A stretch of 64,000 nucleotides of DNA from Palleronia rufa (GTDB taxonomy: Bacteria > Pseudomonadota > Alphaproteobacteria > Rhodobacterales > Rhodobacteraceae). The notes under the pieces are model-generated. The model was not told where the DNA came from, did no database searches, and was given only the letters and a program-made list of their open reading frames with translations. A program made the translations under genes and the position numbers. Position 1 is the stretch's first letter; each line of letters begins with the position of its first letter. The DNA is taken from positions 287,648 to 351,647 of the forward strand of contig NZ_JQEY01000002.1 of assembly GCF_000743715.1 (NCBI RefSeq), given 5' to 3'. Positions 50,092-59,386 of the stretch are shown here, piece by piece.

Positions 50092-50251
50092 CGTCCCGGC
50101 AACGCAGGTCGCCGGGCGGCTTTCGGTCGGCTCCAGAAAGGGTCCGGGCCCTGTTCCGGCGGATCGTCGGGCGGGCGCCGACACGAAGAATGACACCGCG
50201 GGGCGCTCTGTTCCCCGGCCGCCGGGCGACCCTCAGGGGCCGCTCTGCGGG

Positions 50252-51238
50252 TCAGAGATCTTGCGGCGCGACCTGGTCGGGGGGGCGGTGACCGTCGGCG
50301 AAGGTCTTGATGTTGATGATGACCTTTTCCCCCATTTCGGCGCGGCCTTCCACCGTGGCCGATCCCATGTGCGGCAGCAGGACCGTGTTGGGCAATCCGC
50401 GTAGCGCCGGATTGACCTCTGCGCCATGCTCGAAGACGTCCAGCCCCGCGCCGGCGATCCGGCCCTGTTCCAGCGCGCGGGCGAGCGCGTTCTCATCCAC
50501 CACTTCCCCGCGGGAGGTGTTCACCAGCACCGCCGTGGGCTTCATCAGCCCGATCCGCCGCGCGTTCAGCAGATGGAAGGTGGACGGCGTATGCGGGCAG
50601 TTCACGCTGACCACATCCATGCGCGCGATCATGTGGTCGAGACTGTCGTGATAGGTGGCGTCGAGCTCACGCGCGATGCTGTCCCTGACCGGGCGGCGGT
50701 TATGGTAATGGATCTGCATCCCGAAGGCGCGCGCGCGACGGGCCACGGCCTGACCGATCCGCCCCAGTCCCAGGATGCCGATCCGGCGTCCGGCGATGCG
50801 CCCCCCCAAAAGCGCGTTGGGCGCCCAGCCGGTCCATTCGCCCGCCTGCATCGTGGCCAGTCCCTCCGGGATCCGGCGGGTCACGGCCAGCATCAGCGCC
50901 ATCGTCATGTCGGCCGTGTCGTCGGTGGAGGCGCCCGGCGTGTTGGACACCAGGATCCCGCGCTGCCGGGCCGTCGCCACGTCGATATTGTCCACGCCGG
51001 AGCCGTAATGCGCGATCAGCTTCAGCCGCTCGCCCGCCCGTGCCAGAAGGCCCGCGTCGATCCTGTCCGTGACGGTTGGCACAAGCACGTCCGCCCGCCC
51101 GACCGCCTCTGTCAGCGCGTCCCGCGTCATCGGCGCATCGTCGGTACGCAACTCCACGTCGAAGAGTTCCGACAGGCGGGCCTCGACCTTCTCGGGCAAG
51201 CGTCGCGTGACGACAACACTCAGGCGATCAGCGGACAT
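50252..51238 (-). CDS. 2-hydroxyacid dehydrogenase (glyoxylate/hydroxypyruvate reductase type)
   Basis: A 328-residue D-isomer-specific NAD(P)-dependent dehydrogenase. NAD loop: GILGLGRIGQAVARRA. Catalytic Arg is in NTSRGEVVDE, Glu in GAGLDVFEHG, and His in LLPHMGSAT. The N-terminal HYGSGVDNIDVATARQRGI binds substrate. It most resembles glyoxylate reductase (GyaR), which fits an organism running the ethylmalonyl-CoA pathway, where glyoxylate arises. GAGGAGG precedes ATG 51238; the frame continues upstream but without a ribosome site. Confidence 0.88.
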   Translation of the reverse strand: MSADRLSVVVTRRLPEKVEARLSELFDVELRTDDAPMTRDALTEAVGRADVLVPTVTDRIDAGLLARAGERLKLIAHYGSGVDNIDVATARQRGILVSNTPGASTDDTADMTMALMLAVTRRIPEGLATMQAGEWTGWAPNALLGGRIAGRRIGILGLGRIGQAVARRARAFGMQIHYHNRRPVRDSIARELDATYHDSLDHMIARMDVVSVNCPHTPSTFHLLNARRIGLMKPTAVLVNTSRGEVVDENALARALEQGRIAGAGLDVFEHGAEVNPALRGLPNTVLLPHMGSATVEGRAEMGEKVIINIKTFADGHRPPDQVAPQDL

Positions 51239-51345
51239 GCACTCCTCCTCGTGAATTTGCATCTCTTGCGGTTTGGCGCAAGGTGACGGCGAACGGGGCC
51301 GGGCACAAGCCGAAGACCCCGGATCCGCCAACGGCGGAAGGCAGG

Positions 51346-51888
51346 ATGACAGCGGGTTCAGGCCGGAACATGGCGAAACGCAGAAAGATGGCGGCCCTTG
51401 CCGTGCTGGCCGTGACGATCGCCATGGCGCTCGGCGCGGCGGGGGCGCGTGCGCAGCAGATCCTCGGGCCGGAGACGAACCTGCCGCTGCCGCGCTTCGT
51501 GTCGATGAAGGCCAGCGAGGCGAACGTCCGCCGCGGGCCGTCCCGGACGCACCGGATCGACTGGGTCTACAGGGTGCGCGACCTGCCGCTGCTGATCACC
51601 GCGGAATACGGCAACTGGCGGCGGGTGGAGGACCGGGACGGGCAGGGGGGCTGGATCCATTACTCGCTGCTTTCGGGGGTCAGGACGGTTCTGGTCGAGG
51701 CCGATGAGGTGCCGCTCAGGATGAAGCCCGTCGCGGACGCGCCGGAGGTGGCCATCGCCCGGCGCGGGGTCGTCGCCCGTGTGGACAGCTGCGTTCCGGA
51801 CTGGTGCCGGATCCGCAAGGACGGGTACAAGGGCTGGGCGGAAAAGGCTGCGCTCTGGGGGGTCGGGCCGGACGAGATCATCGAATAG
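51346..51888 (+). CDS. secreted protein with two bacterial SH3 domains
   Basis: 180 residues with a signal peptide (MAALAVLAVTIAMALGAAGARA). SH3 domain 1 (ASEANVRRGPSRTHRIDWVY) has LLITAEYGNWRRVED and GWIHYSLLSG; domain 2 has EVPLRMKPVADAPEVAI and CRIRKDGYKGWAEKAALWG. Such proteins attach to peptidoglycan or partner enzymes. The start at 51346 has GGAAGG upstream; an in-frame ATG at 51370 is an alternative. Divergent from the reductase gene. Confidence 0.85.
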   Translation: MTAGSGRNMAKRRKMAALAVLAVTIAMALGAAGARAQQILGPETNLPLPRFVSMKASEANVRRGPSRTHRIDWVYRVRDLPLLITAEYGNWRRVEDRDGQGGWIHYSLLSGVRTVLVEADEVPLRMKPVADAPEVAIARRGVVARVDSCVPDWCRIRKDGYKGWAEKAALWGVGPDEIIE

Positions 51889-51918
51889 GCGTGGCGGATC
51901 GCCATGGCGCGCACGGTC

Positions 51919-53607
51919 TCAGTTGCGGGTGTCGAGCAGGCGGCGGGCGATGACCTGCGCCTGGATCTCGGCGGCCCCTTCGAAGATGTTTAGGATCCGC
52001 GCGTCGCAGAGGATCCGGCTGGCGCTGTATTCCAGCGCGAAGCCGTTGCCGCCGTGGATCTGCAGCCCATTGTCGGCCGCCGCCCAGGCGACGCGCGCGC
52101 CCAGAAGCTTGGCCATCCCGGCCTCCAGGTCGCAGCGGCGGCCGTTGTCCTTCTGGAACGCCGAGAAATAGGTGAGCTGTCGTGCCAGCATGATCTCGAC
52201 CGCCATCATCGCCAGCTTGCCGGAGACACGCGGAAAGTCGATCAGCGACTTGCCGAACTGCTTGCGGTCGACGGCGTAGCGCATGGCCACGTCGAGCGCC
52301 GCCTGGGCCACGCCGATGGCCCGCGCGGCCGTCTGGATACGGGCGCTTTCGAAAGTCTCCATCAGCTGCTTGAAGCCGCGGCCTTCCTCACCGCCCAGAA
52401 GGTTGTCGCCCGTGACCTCGAACCCGTCGAAGGCAAGTTCGTACTCCTTCATGCCGCGATAGCCCAGGACCGCAATCTCGCCGCCGGTGATGCCGGCATC
52501 CGGGAACGGGGCGTCGTCGGTGCCGGGGGTCTTTTCGGCCAGGAACATCGACAGGCCGGCGTAATTCGTCGTGCCCGGATTGGTGCGCGCCAGAAGCGTC
52601 ATCATATGGGTGCGCGCGGCATGGGTGATCCAGGTCTTGTTGCCGGTGATGGTCCAGCCGTCCCCGTCCTTGACCGCGCGGGTGCGCAAGGCCCCCAGGT
52701 CAGAGCCGGTGTTGGGTTCGGTGAAGACCGCCGTCGGCAGGATCTCACCGCTGGCAAGGCCCGGGAGCCACTTCTGCTTTTGCTCTTCGGTACCGCCGCA
52801 GAGGATCAGCTCTGCCGCGATCTCTGAGCGGGTGCCGAGCGAGCCGACGCCGATATATCCGCGCGACAGCTCTTCGGACACGACGCACATGGACGCCTTG
52901 GACAGGCCGAACCCGCCGTATTCCTCCGGGATGGTCAGGCCGAAGACGCCCATTTCGGCCATCTCCCGGACCACGTCCATCGGGATCAACTCATCGCGCA
53001 GATGCCATCCGTGGGCGTGGGGCTCGACCTTTTCCACGGCAAAGCGGCGAAACTGTTCGCGGATCATCTCAAGCTCATCGTCGAGCCCCGAGCGGCCCAC
53101 GGTGATCTCCGCCGACCGCTCCTGCATCAGATCCACAAGGCGGCTGCGCGCGGCCTGGGAGTTGCCCCCGGCGATCAGCGTCTCGACCGCATCGGTGGCG
53201 AGCGGGGCGGCGTCGATGCCCAGATCGGCGGGACGCAGGATCTCTCCCTGGCTCATCGGAATCCCGCCGCGCATCTGGGCAAGGTATTCCCCGAAGGCGA
53301 TCTGCAGGATCAGCCCCTCGACCTCACCGAAGGTGCCCGTTTCGGTCAGCCGGGTGGCCCAGCCCTGCATCTGGCGCAACGCCTCCGTGTAGGTCGCCAG
53401 CCAGGCAAGCCCGTGGGCGGCGTGCTGGTGGGTGTCGATCGCGTCACCAGAGGCGCGCCCGTCCCTGACCACCAGATCGCGCAGCGCGGCGGTAGCGGCA
53501 TCCAGCAACGCTTCTGCGGCGGGCACAGCCGCGCCGGTCAGTCCGACAAGGTCGTCCAGCAACTCCGTCGCAGGGGTGGGGCGGGTGAGATCCTGGCCAT
53601 CGGGCAT
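51919..53607 (-). CDS. mcd: (2S)-methylsuccinyl-CoA dehydrogenase
   Basis: A 562-residue acyl-CoA dehydrogenase with an extra N-terminal domain of about 160 residues (QHAAHGLAWLATYTEALRQM, ILQIAFGEYLAQMRGGIPMSQGEILR), the mark of Mcd. The catalytic domain has TEPNTGSDLGALRTRAV, GNKTWITHAARTHMM and the glutamate-bearing LNIFEGAAEIQAQ. It oxidises methylsuccinyl-CoA to mesaconyl-CoA in acetyl-CoA assimilation. GGAG precedes ATG 53607. The assignment rests on the N-terminal domain plus lineage. Confidence 0.85.
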   Translation of the reverse strand: MPDGQDLTRPTPATELLDDLVGLTGAAVPAAEALLDAATAALRDLVVRDGRASGDAIDTHQHAAHGLAWLATYTEALRQMQGWATRLTETGTFGEVEGLILQIAFGEYLAQMRGGIPMSQGEILRPADLGIDAAPLATDAVETLIAGGNSQAARSRLVDLMQERSAEITVGRSGLDDELEMIREQFRRFAVEKVEPHAHGWHLRDELIPMDVVREMAEMGVFGLTIPEEYGGFGLSKASMCVVSEELSRGYIGVGSLGTRSEIAAELILCGGTEEQKQKWLPGLASGEILPTAVFTEPNTGSDLGALRTRAVKDGDGWTITGNKTWITHAARTHMMTLLARTNPGTTNYAGLSMFLAEKTPGTDDAPFPDAGITGGEIAVLGYRGMKEYELAFDGFEVTGDNLLGGEEGRGFKQLMETFESARIQTAARAIGVAQAALDVAMRYAVDRKQFGKSLIDFPRVSGKLAMMAVEIMLARQLTYFSAFQKDNGRRCDLEAGMAKLLGARVAWAAADNGLQIHGGNGFALEYSASRILCDARILNIFEGAAEIQAQVIARRLLDTRN

Positions 53608-53758
53608 TTGGGGGGCTCCGTCTTTCTGCGTTTGCGAAGCGGCGTAGCGCGGTCGCAGCGAGCGCGCAAGAAGATTTCGCGCAGAACCCCCTGCAAGTAC
53701 GATTGTGACGCAGACAGAAACCGGCTGCACGGGGCGCGGGCCTGCGCTACCACAAGCC

Positions 53759-54523
53759 ATGCTGACCGATCTGCTGTCTCCCGCGGTTCTCGCCTTCTCT
53801 TTCGCGGTTACGCTGGCCGGGGGGTTCGTCAAGGGTGCGGTAGGGTTCGCCATGCCTCTCATCATGGTGTCCGGCATGTCCATGGTGATGGAGCCACGAC
53901 TGGCCGTCGCGGGACTGGTGATCCCCACCGTTGCGTCGAACCTGCTTCAGGTCGCCCGCGCGGGCAGGTCCGAGGCGCTGGCCGCGGCACGGGATTTCTG
54001 GCTGTATATCCTGGTGGCCTGCACGATGGTGTTCGTTGTGGCACAATTCCTGGTGCAGATTTCGGCGGAGGCCGCCTATCTGGCCATCGGCCTGCCGGTC
54101 TTTGGCCTGTCGGTGGTGCAACTGATCGGCTGGAGGCCGACCGTCGCGCCGACCAGCCGGGCTTGGGCCGATCCGGCGGTAGGGCTGGTGACGGGAACCA
54201 TCGGCGGGGTGGCGGGCAACTGGGGACCGCCGACCGTGCTCTACCTTCTGGCGCTGGGCGTTGGGCGCACCCGGCAGATGGCCGTGCAGGGTGTCGTCTA
54301 TGCGATGGGCGCGATAACGCTGCTGGCCGGGCACCTGCGGTCCGGTGTGCTCAATGCGGAGACGGTGCCGCTTTCGGCGATACTGCTGGTTCCGGCGTTT
54401 CTGGGAATGTGGGCCGGGTTCCGGTTCGGAGACCGGCTGGATCCGCGACGTTTCCGGCGCTGGACGCTGGCTGTCCTGTTGGTGGCGGGCCTCAATCTGA
54501 TCCGCCGTGGACTTCTGGGGTAG
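53759..54523 (+). CDS. TauE/SafE-family sulfite/anion exporter
   Basis: 254 residues, seven to eight helices. SFAVTLAGGFVKGAVGFAMPLIM and the mid-protein repeat GLVTGTIGGVAGNWGPPTVLYLLALG are the paired conserved motifs of the TauE/SafE family. It carries sulfite, sulfonates or related organosulfur anions. The start at ATG 53759 excludes an 18-residue polar extension. Divergent from mcd and convergent with the PRC-barrel gene. Confidence 0.87.
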   Translation: MLTDLLSPAVLAFSFAVTLAGGFVKGAVGFAMPLIMVSGMSMVMEPRLAVAGLVIPTVASNLLQVARAGRSEALAAARDFWLYILVACTMVFVVAQFLVQISAEAAYLAIGLPVFGLSVVQLIGWRPTVAPTSRAWADPAVGLVTGTIGGVAGNWGPPTVLYLLALGVGRTRQMAVQGVVYAMGAITLLAGHLRSGVLNAETVPLSAILLVPAFLGMWAGFRFGDRLDPRRFRRWTLAVLLVAGLNLIRRGLLG

Positions 54524-54546
54524 GGCGCGCCCGGAAGAGCGCGCCC
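54523..54546. terminator. hairpin between convergent genes
   Basis: Perfect 8-bp arms GGGCGCGC / GCGCGCCC with an 8-nt loop start at the last base of the TauE/SafE stop and lie seven bases before the PRC-barrel gene stop. No T-tract on either strand. Confidence 0.45.
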
Positions 54547-54553
54547 GCGTCTC

Positions 54554-56635
54554 TCAGTTGCCGACGGAGACCTCTGTATCGTCGGGTAGTTCCTGATCGG
54601 CGTTGAACTCGAAGTTCGAGGCGCGTTCGATCTGCTGCTCCGTCATGTCCTGTAGGACGATCTGCCCGCCCTCGACGGAGACATCCGACAGCGGCACCGG
54701 CACCTCCTTTTCGCCGAGGCCGAGAAAGCCGCCGCTGCCGACGACAAGCATCTGCTCGCCATCCATTTCGATGACTGCAGAAGGAGCGCCAAGATTGTCG
54801 CCGTTCGATGTCACCACGTCCATTCCCAGCAGGTCGCTTGCCATCAGCGCGCCGCCGCTCATGGACGCCGCCTGTCCGCCGGAGGACTGGTCAGTGCCGC
54901 CAGTGGCATCTGTGGACCCACCCTCGGCAGGGGCCTGTCCGGACGATGCGTCCTGACCGGACGATCCTTCTGCGGGCTGGTCCTGCGCCGGTGCCGCTGC
55001 CGGCTGCTCGCTGGACGCGTTGTCACCCGAGGACGACGGATCCGCTGGCGGCTCTGCGGCCTGCTGGTCGGCAGGCTGCTGCGCCGAGGATCCCCCGTCG
55101 CTCGCCTGCGACGTATCTCCGGACCCTTCGCCGGAGGTATCGGAGGACGCCTGCTGCTGCGCGTCCGCCGCGCTGCCCCCGCCGTCAGAGGATTGCCGGG
55201 CCTTTCGCGCCTGACGTTCCTCTGCGGTTTCCATGGTCACGCTCGCCTCGCCGGACTGGGAGACCTCCACAGTCGGTTGCTGCGTGAACGTGACATCTAC
55301 CTTGGGCTCGGCGCCGGCGTAGGTCACGGTAGGATCCGCGCTGGACACCTGCACATCCGGCTGGGCATCCGGGGTCTCTACGATCTCGACCGTCGCCTCG
55401 CCGGAACTGGTGGTGACGTTGCCCTCGGCGGCCGCGCCGTCCGCAGAGCCGCCGCCGTCGCCTCCGGCGGAGGCCGTGTCGCCGCCACCGGTGTCGCCGG
55501 TCTGGGGTTCGGCATCTTCGCCTTCGGCCAGGGCGATATTCACCGACGGATCGGCCTGGGTCACGCTGACAGTGGGCTGACCTTGCTCGACCTCGACCTG
55601 CGGCTTGTCGGTCTCTACCGAAACCGACGGATCGGCTCGCAAGACATACACCTTTGGCGCGGGAATTTCGACGCGAACCACAAGCTCCGGGATTTCCACG
55701 CTGACCGTGGGCTGCGGCTGCTCAAGCTCGATTTCGGGTGCCGCCTGGTCGATGGCGACGCGCGCCTGGCCTTGGGTCACGCGGACGGTGGGGCCGGGCA
55801 CATCGACGCTGACCTCCGGATCGGGCACGGTCGCCTGAGCCACGGCCTGCACCTCACTGGTGGCGGTGACCTCTTCCGACGCGCTTTCGCTCTCGGTGGC
55901 CGATGCGCTTTCCTGATCTCCCGCGGCCTCATCCTGGGCCGGTGCGGCACTCTGGCCGGACTGACCGGACTGGCCGTCCTGCGCCGATCCGTCCTGTCCG
56001 GACGCATCGTCCTGGCCGGTGTCGCTGTCGGACGCTGCGTCTTCCTGCGTGCCGGAGGCGCTGTCGTCGGGTGCGGCCTCTCCGCCCGACGAGCCGGCGC
56101 CCTCTGACGGAGCGGCATCCTGCGCGCTGGCCTCCGGTGCCGATCCGCCGTCCGCCCCGGTCGCAGGGTCTTCGGCGGCAGGCGCGGTATCGGACGACTG
56201 CATCGACTCCTGGCTATCGCCGGACGCCGATCCGCTCTGCGCATTTCCGGCGTCGCCTTCCGGCGGGGCATCGCCCGCGGACCCGGCCTCCGGTGCCGAT
56301 CCGCCGTCCGCCCCGGCGGCGGGATCGTCGGCAGCGGGCTGACCGTCCGATGCCGGTGCGGCCTCCTGGGCGCTCCCTGCTGCGGCGGCGACCTGACCGG
56401 CAAGGGTCGAGCACGTCTCTTCCACATCGTCGTTGATCGCGGTCACGACCTCCTGCGGGTCGGCATCGCCGGACTGGCCGTCCATCTCCATCACGGCCTG
56501 CCCAAGGCTCTGGCAGGCCTCCGACTTTTCGTTGAGCTGTGCCTCGTCGATTTCGATCGTCTGGGCATAGCCGGCGGTCGCAAGCGGAAGGGTGAGTGCC
56601 GTGCCGAGCAGCAGGCGGCGGGTCCGTGTGTTCAT
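54554..56635 (-). CDS. secreted acidic low-complexity protein with C-terminal PRC-barrel
   Basis: 693 residues. A signal peptide (LLLGTALTLPLATAGYAQ) and a short Cys-containing helical domain (EACQSLGQAVMEMDGQ...EETCSTLAGQV) come first. A Ser/Asp/Gly/Ala/Gln disordered region of about 170 residues follows. A central beta-repeat section alternates P-x-V-x-V units (DPEVSVDVPGPTVRV, QPTVSVEIPELVVRVEIP, DPSVSVETDKPQVEV). A second disordered region precedes a PRC-barrel (MASDLLGMDVVTSNGDNLGAP ... VPVPLSDVSVEGG). Very acidic, few Lys/Arg. Periplasmic or surface location is inferred; function unknown. Confidence 0.85.
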   Translation of the reverse strand: MNTRTRRLLLGTALTLPLATAGYAQTIEIDEAQLNEKSEACQSLGQAVMEMDGQSGDADPQEVVTAINDDVEETCSTLAGQVAAAAGSAQEAAPASDGQPAADDPAAGADGGSAPEAGSAGDAPPEGDAGNAQSGSASGDSQESMQSSDTAPAAEDPATGADGGSAPEASAQDAAPSEGAGSSGGEAAPDDSASGTQEDAASDSDTGQDDASGQDGSAQDGQSGQSGQSAAPAQDEAAGDQESASATESESASEEVTATSEVQAVAQATVPDPEVSVDVPGPTVRVTQGQARVAIDQAAPEIELEQPQPTVSVEIPELVVRVEIPAPKVYVLRADPSVSVETDKPQVEVEQGQPTVSVTQADPSVNIALAEGEDAEPQTGDTGGGDTASAGGDGGGSADGAAAEGNVTTSSGEATVEIVETPDAQPDVQVSSADPTVTYAGAEPKVDVTFTQQPTVEVSQSGEASVTMETAEERQARKARQSSDGGGSAADAQQQASSDTSGEGSGDTSQASDGGSSAQQPADQQAAEPPADPSSSGDNASSEQPAAAPAQDQPAEGSSGQDASSGQAPAEGGSTDATGGTDQSSGGQAASMSGGALMASDLLGMDVVTSNGDNLGAPSAVIEMDGEQMLVVGSGGFLGLGEKEVPVPLSDVSVEGGQIVLQDMTEQQIERASNFEFNADQELPDDTEVSVGN

Positions 56636-56780
56636 GGGGCGTCCTCAAGAATGATTACACTGGCCGCGCCGAACCGGCGCAGAGACTCAAAGCAGAGCGC
56701 GGTGCAATGTTCCCGATCCCGTGACCGCGACAGACAGGACCACGGGCGTTCGTCCCGGAGGAAGGGGCCGGTCGGCGGCG

Positions 56781-58379
56781 TCAGCCAAGGGCGATGGCGC
56801 GCACGTCCTCGTCGATATGCCCTTCATACTGCGCGAAATTCTCTGAGAACATGCGCACCAGCTTTTGGGCCTGCGCATCATAGGCCTCCGGCTCGTCCCA
56901 GGTCCTTCGGGGGTTCAGAAGAATGTCCGGCACGCCTGCCACGGTGGTCGGAACCTCGAAACCGAAGTTCGGGTCCTTGCGGAACGGCGCGTGGTCCAGC
57001 GTGCCGTCCAGGGCCGCAGACAGAAGCGCGCGCGTGGCCTTGATCGGCATCCGCGCGCCTTCGCCGAAGGCGCCGCCGGTCCAGCCGGTATTGACCAGCC
57101 AGCAGGTGGCGCCGTGCTTGGCGATCTTCTGTTTCAGAAGCTCACCGTAGACTTCCGGCCGACGCGGCATGAACGGCGCGCCGAAGCAGGTGGAAAATGT
57201 CGGCTGCGGTTCCGTGACGCCGCGCTCCGTGCCGGCGACCTTGGCGGTGAAGCCGGACAGGAAATGGTACATCGCCTGGGCGGGCGTGAGGCGGGCGATG
57301 GGGGGCAGGACGCCGAACGCGTCGCAGGTGAGCATGATGACGTTCTTGGGATGGCCGCCCAGAGCGGTTTCCGACGCGTTCGAGATGTAGTGCAGCGGAT
57401 AGGCGCAGCGCATGTTGGCGGTCAGGCTCGCATCGTCGAAGTCCAGCTCCCGGGTGGCGGGATCGTAGACCATGTTCTCGATGATCGTGGCGAAACGCCG
57501 GGTGGTGGCGTAGATTTCCGGCTCTGCCGTGGGGTCGAGCCCGATGGTCTTGGCATAGCACCCGCCTTCGAAATTGAACGTGCCGCGGTCCGACCAGCCG
57601 TGCTCGTCGTCGCCGATCAGCACCCGCCCCGGATCGGCCGAGAGCGTGGTCTTGCCGGTGCCGGACAGACCGAAGAACACGGCCGTGTCGATGGGGTTGC
57701 CCGGCGCGTGGTTGGCCGAGCAGTGCATGGCCATGATGCCCTTTTCGGGCAGCAGATAATTTAGAAGGGTGAAGACCGACTTCTTGTTCTCGCCCGCATA
57801 TTCCGTGCCGCCGATCAGGATGGTCTTATCGTCCATATTGATCGCGATCACCGTCTCCGACCGGCAGCCGTGACGCTTCGGGTCGGCTTTGAAGCTGGGG
57901 CAGTTGATGATCGTGAAATCGGGTGTGAACGTGTCGAGCGACGCCGGATCCGGCCGGCGCAGCAGGTGCCGGATGAAGAGCGAATGCCAGGCGAGCTCCG
58001 TCACCACCCGCACGTCGAGCCGGTGCGCGGGGTCGGCGCCGCCGTAGAGATCCTGCACGAAGTAGTCGCGCCCTTCCATATGCGCGATCATGTCGGCCTT
58101 GAGCGCGTCGAAGCTGGCCGGATCCATGGGCGCGTTGTTCTCCCACCAGATCTGGTCCTCCACCGACGGGGTGCGGACCACGAACTTGTCCTTTGGGGAT
58201 CGCCCCGTGTGCTTGCCGGTCGCCACCAGCAGCGTGCCGCCCTGTCCCAGCTGCCCTTCGCTCGCGGCAAGTGCTGCTTCGATCAGCTGGGGTTCCGTGA
58301 GGTTGTACCGGACGGAGCCGAGCCCGGAGATGCCCTGGTGGTCGAGCGTATGGTTCGGGTTGACGCGTCCGTCGGTCAT
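56781..58379 (-). CDS. pckA: phosphoenolpyruvate carboxykinase (ATP)
   Basis: 532 residues. Converts oxaloacetate and ATP to PEP for gluconeogenesis. Walker A is [12 protein letters not shown] (237-244), kinase-2 GDDEHGW (257-262), and the PEPCK-specific segment [17 protein letters not shown] is present. [18 protein letters not shown] sits near residue 50-65. The start at ATG 58379 fits homologues; a 37-codon open extension is not conserved-looking. It faces chvI across a 301-bp regulatory region. Confidence 0.97.
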   Translation of the reverse strand: MTDGRVNPNHTLDHQGISGLGSVRYNLTEPQLIEAALAASEGQLGQGGTLLVATGKHTGRSPKDKFVVRTPSVEDQIWWENNAPMDPASFDALKADMIAHMEGRDYFVQDLYGGADPAHRLDVRVVTELAWHSLFIRHLLRRPDPASLDTFTPDFTIINCPSFKADPKRHGCRSETVIAINMDDKTILIGGTEYAGENKKSVFTLLNYLLPEKGIMAMHCSANHAPGNPIDTAVFFGLSGTGKTTLSADPGRVLIGDDEHGWSDRGTFNFEGGCYAKTIGLDPTAEPEIYATTRRFATIIENMVYDPATRELDFDDASLTANMRCAYPLHYISNASETALGGHPKNVIMLTCDAFGVLPPIARLTPAQAMYHFLSGFTAKVAGTERGVTEPQPTFSTCFGAPFMPRRPEVYGELLKQKIAKHGATCWLVNTGWTGGAFGEGARMPIKATRALLSAALDGTLDHAPFRKDPNFGFEVPTTVAGVPDILLNPRRTWDEPEAYDAQAQKLVRMFSENFAQYEGHIDEDVRAIALG

Positions 58380-58479
58380 ATTCAGGTCCTGATTGTCTGG
58401 CGGGTGAGTACGAATATTGCCCGAAATCGTCCTTCGGGGACATGACTTGTTAGCATGGGCGCCGCCCGAGACCAGTGCG

Positions 58480-58509
58480 TTTAGCGCCACCAGATCCGTT
58501 TTAGCGCCA
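58480..58509. promoter_or_regulatory. direct repeats in the pckA-chvI divergent region
   Basis: TTTAGCGCCA occurs at 58480-58489 and again at 58500-58509, start to start 20 bp (two helical turns), within the 301-bp gap between the divergent pckA and chvI genes. Spacing suits a response regulator or repressor dimer binding one DNA face. No other gene is seen in the gap. Confidence 0.55.
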
Positions 58510-58680
58510 TCATCCTTTTTCGACCCACTAGTGCAATTAAGTCGCCCTCAACTATTTCCGCCTCTTCTGGTCGGGCTGGAACTCCATGATTCGCGGAAAC
58601 TGGTGTCTAGTCGGTTCCAAGGCCGGGAAAAGGCCAGATTGAGGCGGACAGGCACAGTCGCGCAGTAAAAGGACATCCCG

Positions 58681-59382
58681 ATGTCGAGGATCGCTCTCGT
58701 GGACGACGACAGGAACATCCTGACGTCCGTCGCGATGACCCTTGAGGCGGAAGGCTTCGAGGTCGAGACCTATAGCGACGGTCAGCAGGCGCTGGACGCG
58801 TTCAACAAGAAGATGCCGGACATGGCGGTGTTCGACATCAAGATGCCGCGGATGGACGGCATGGATCTGCTGCAGCGGGTGCGTCAGAAGACGGCCATGC
58901 CGGTGATCTTCCTGACCTCCAAGGACGATGAGATCGACGAGGTTCTCGGCCTGAGGATGGGCGCGGACGACTACGTGAAAAAGCCGTTTTCGCAGCGGCT
59001 CCTGGTTGAGCGGATCCGCGCGCTGCTGCGCCGGCAGGACGTGCTCAACGGTGAGGAGGTCGCCGTCGCGGACGCGCGCCAGCCCATGTGCCGCGGGGCG
59101 CTGTCCATGGACCCGGCCCGGCACACGGTGACCTGGAAGGGCCGGAACGTGTCCCTGACGGTGACGGAGTTCCTGCTGCTGGAATCCCTGGCCCAGAGGC
59201 CCGGCTTCGTGAAATCCCGCGATCAGCTCATGGATGTCGCCTATGACGACCAGGTGTACGTGGACGACCGCACCATCGACAGCCACATCAAGCGGCTGAG
59301 AAAGAAGATGCGCACCGCGGACGAAGGGTTCTCGGCGATCGAGACCCTCTACGGTATCGGCTACCGCTACAACGAAGAGTGA
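58681..59382 (+). CDS. chvI: response regulator ChvI
   Basis: A 233-residue OmpR-type regulator. Receiver acidic pair Asp8/Asp9 (LVDDDRNI), phosphoacceptor Asp52 ([12 protein letters not shown]), Thr/Lys switch with Lys101 (DYVKKPF). The winged-helix domain has [28 protein letters not shown] and the C-terminal IGYRYNEE. ChvI controls acid and envelope stress, and carbon metabolism genes such as pckA in alphaproteobacteria. It is followed four bases later by chvG. Confidence 0.96.
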   Translation: MSRIALVDDDRNILTSVAMTLEAEGFEVETYSDGQQALDAFNKKMPDMAVFDIKMPRMDGMDLLQRVRQKTAMPVIFLTSKDDEIDEVLGLRMGADDYVKKPFSQRLLVERIRALLRRQDVLNGEEVAVADARQPMCRGALSMDPARHTVTWKGRNVSLTVTEFLLLESLAQRPGFVKSRDQLMDVAYDDQVYVDDRTIDSHIKRLRKKMRTADEGFSAIETLYGIGYRYNEE

Positions 59383-59386
59383 CGCC

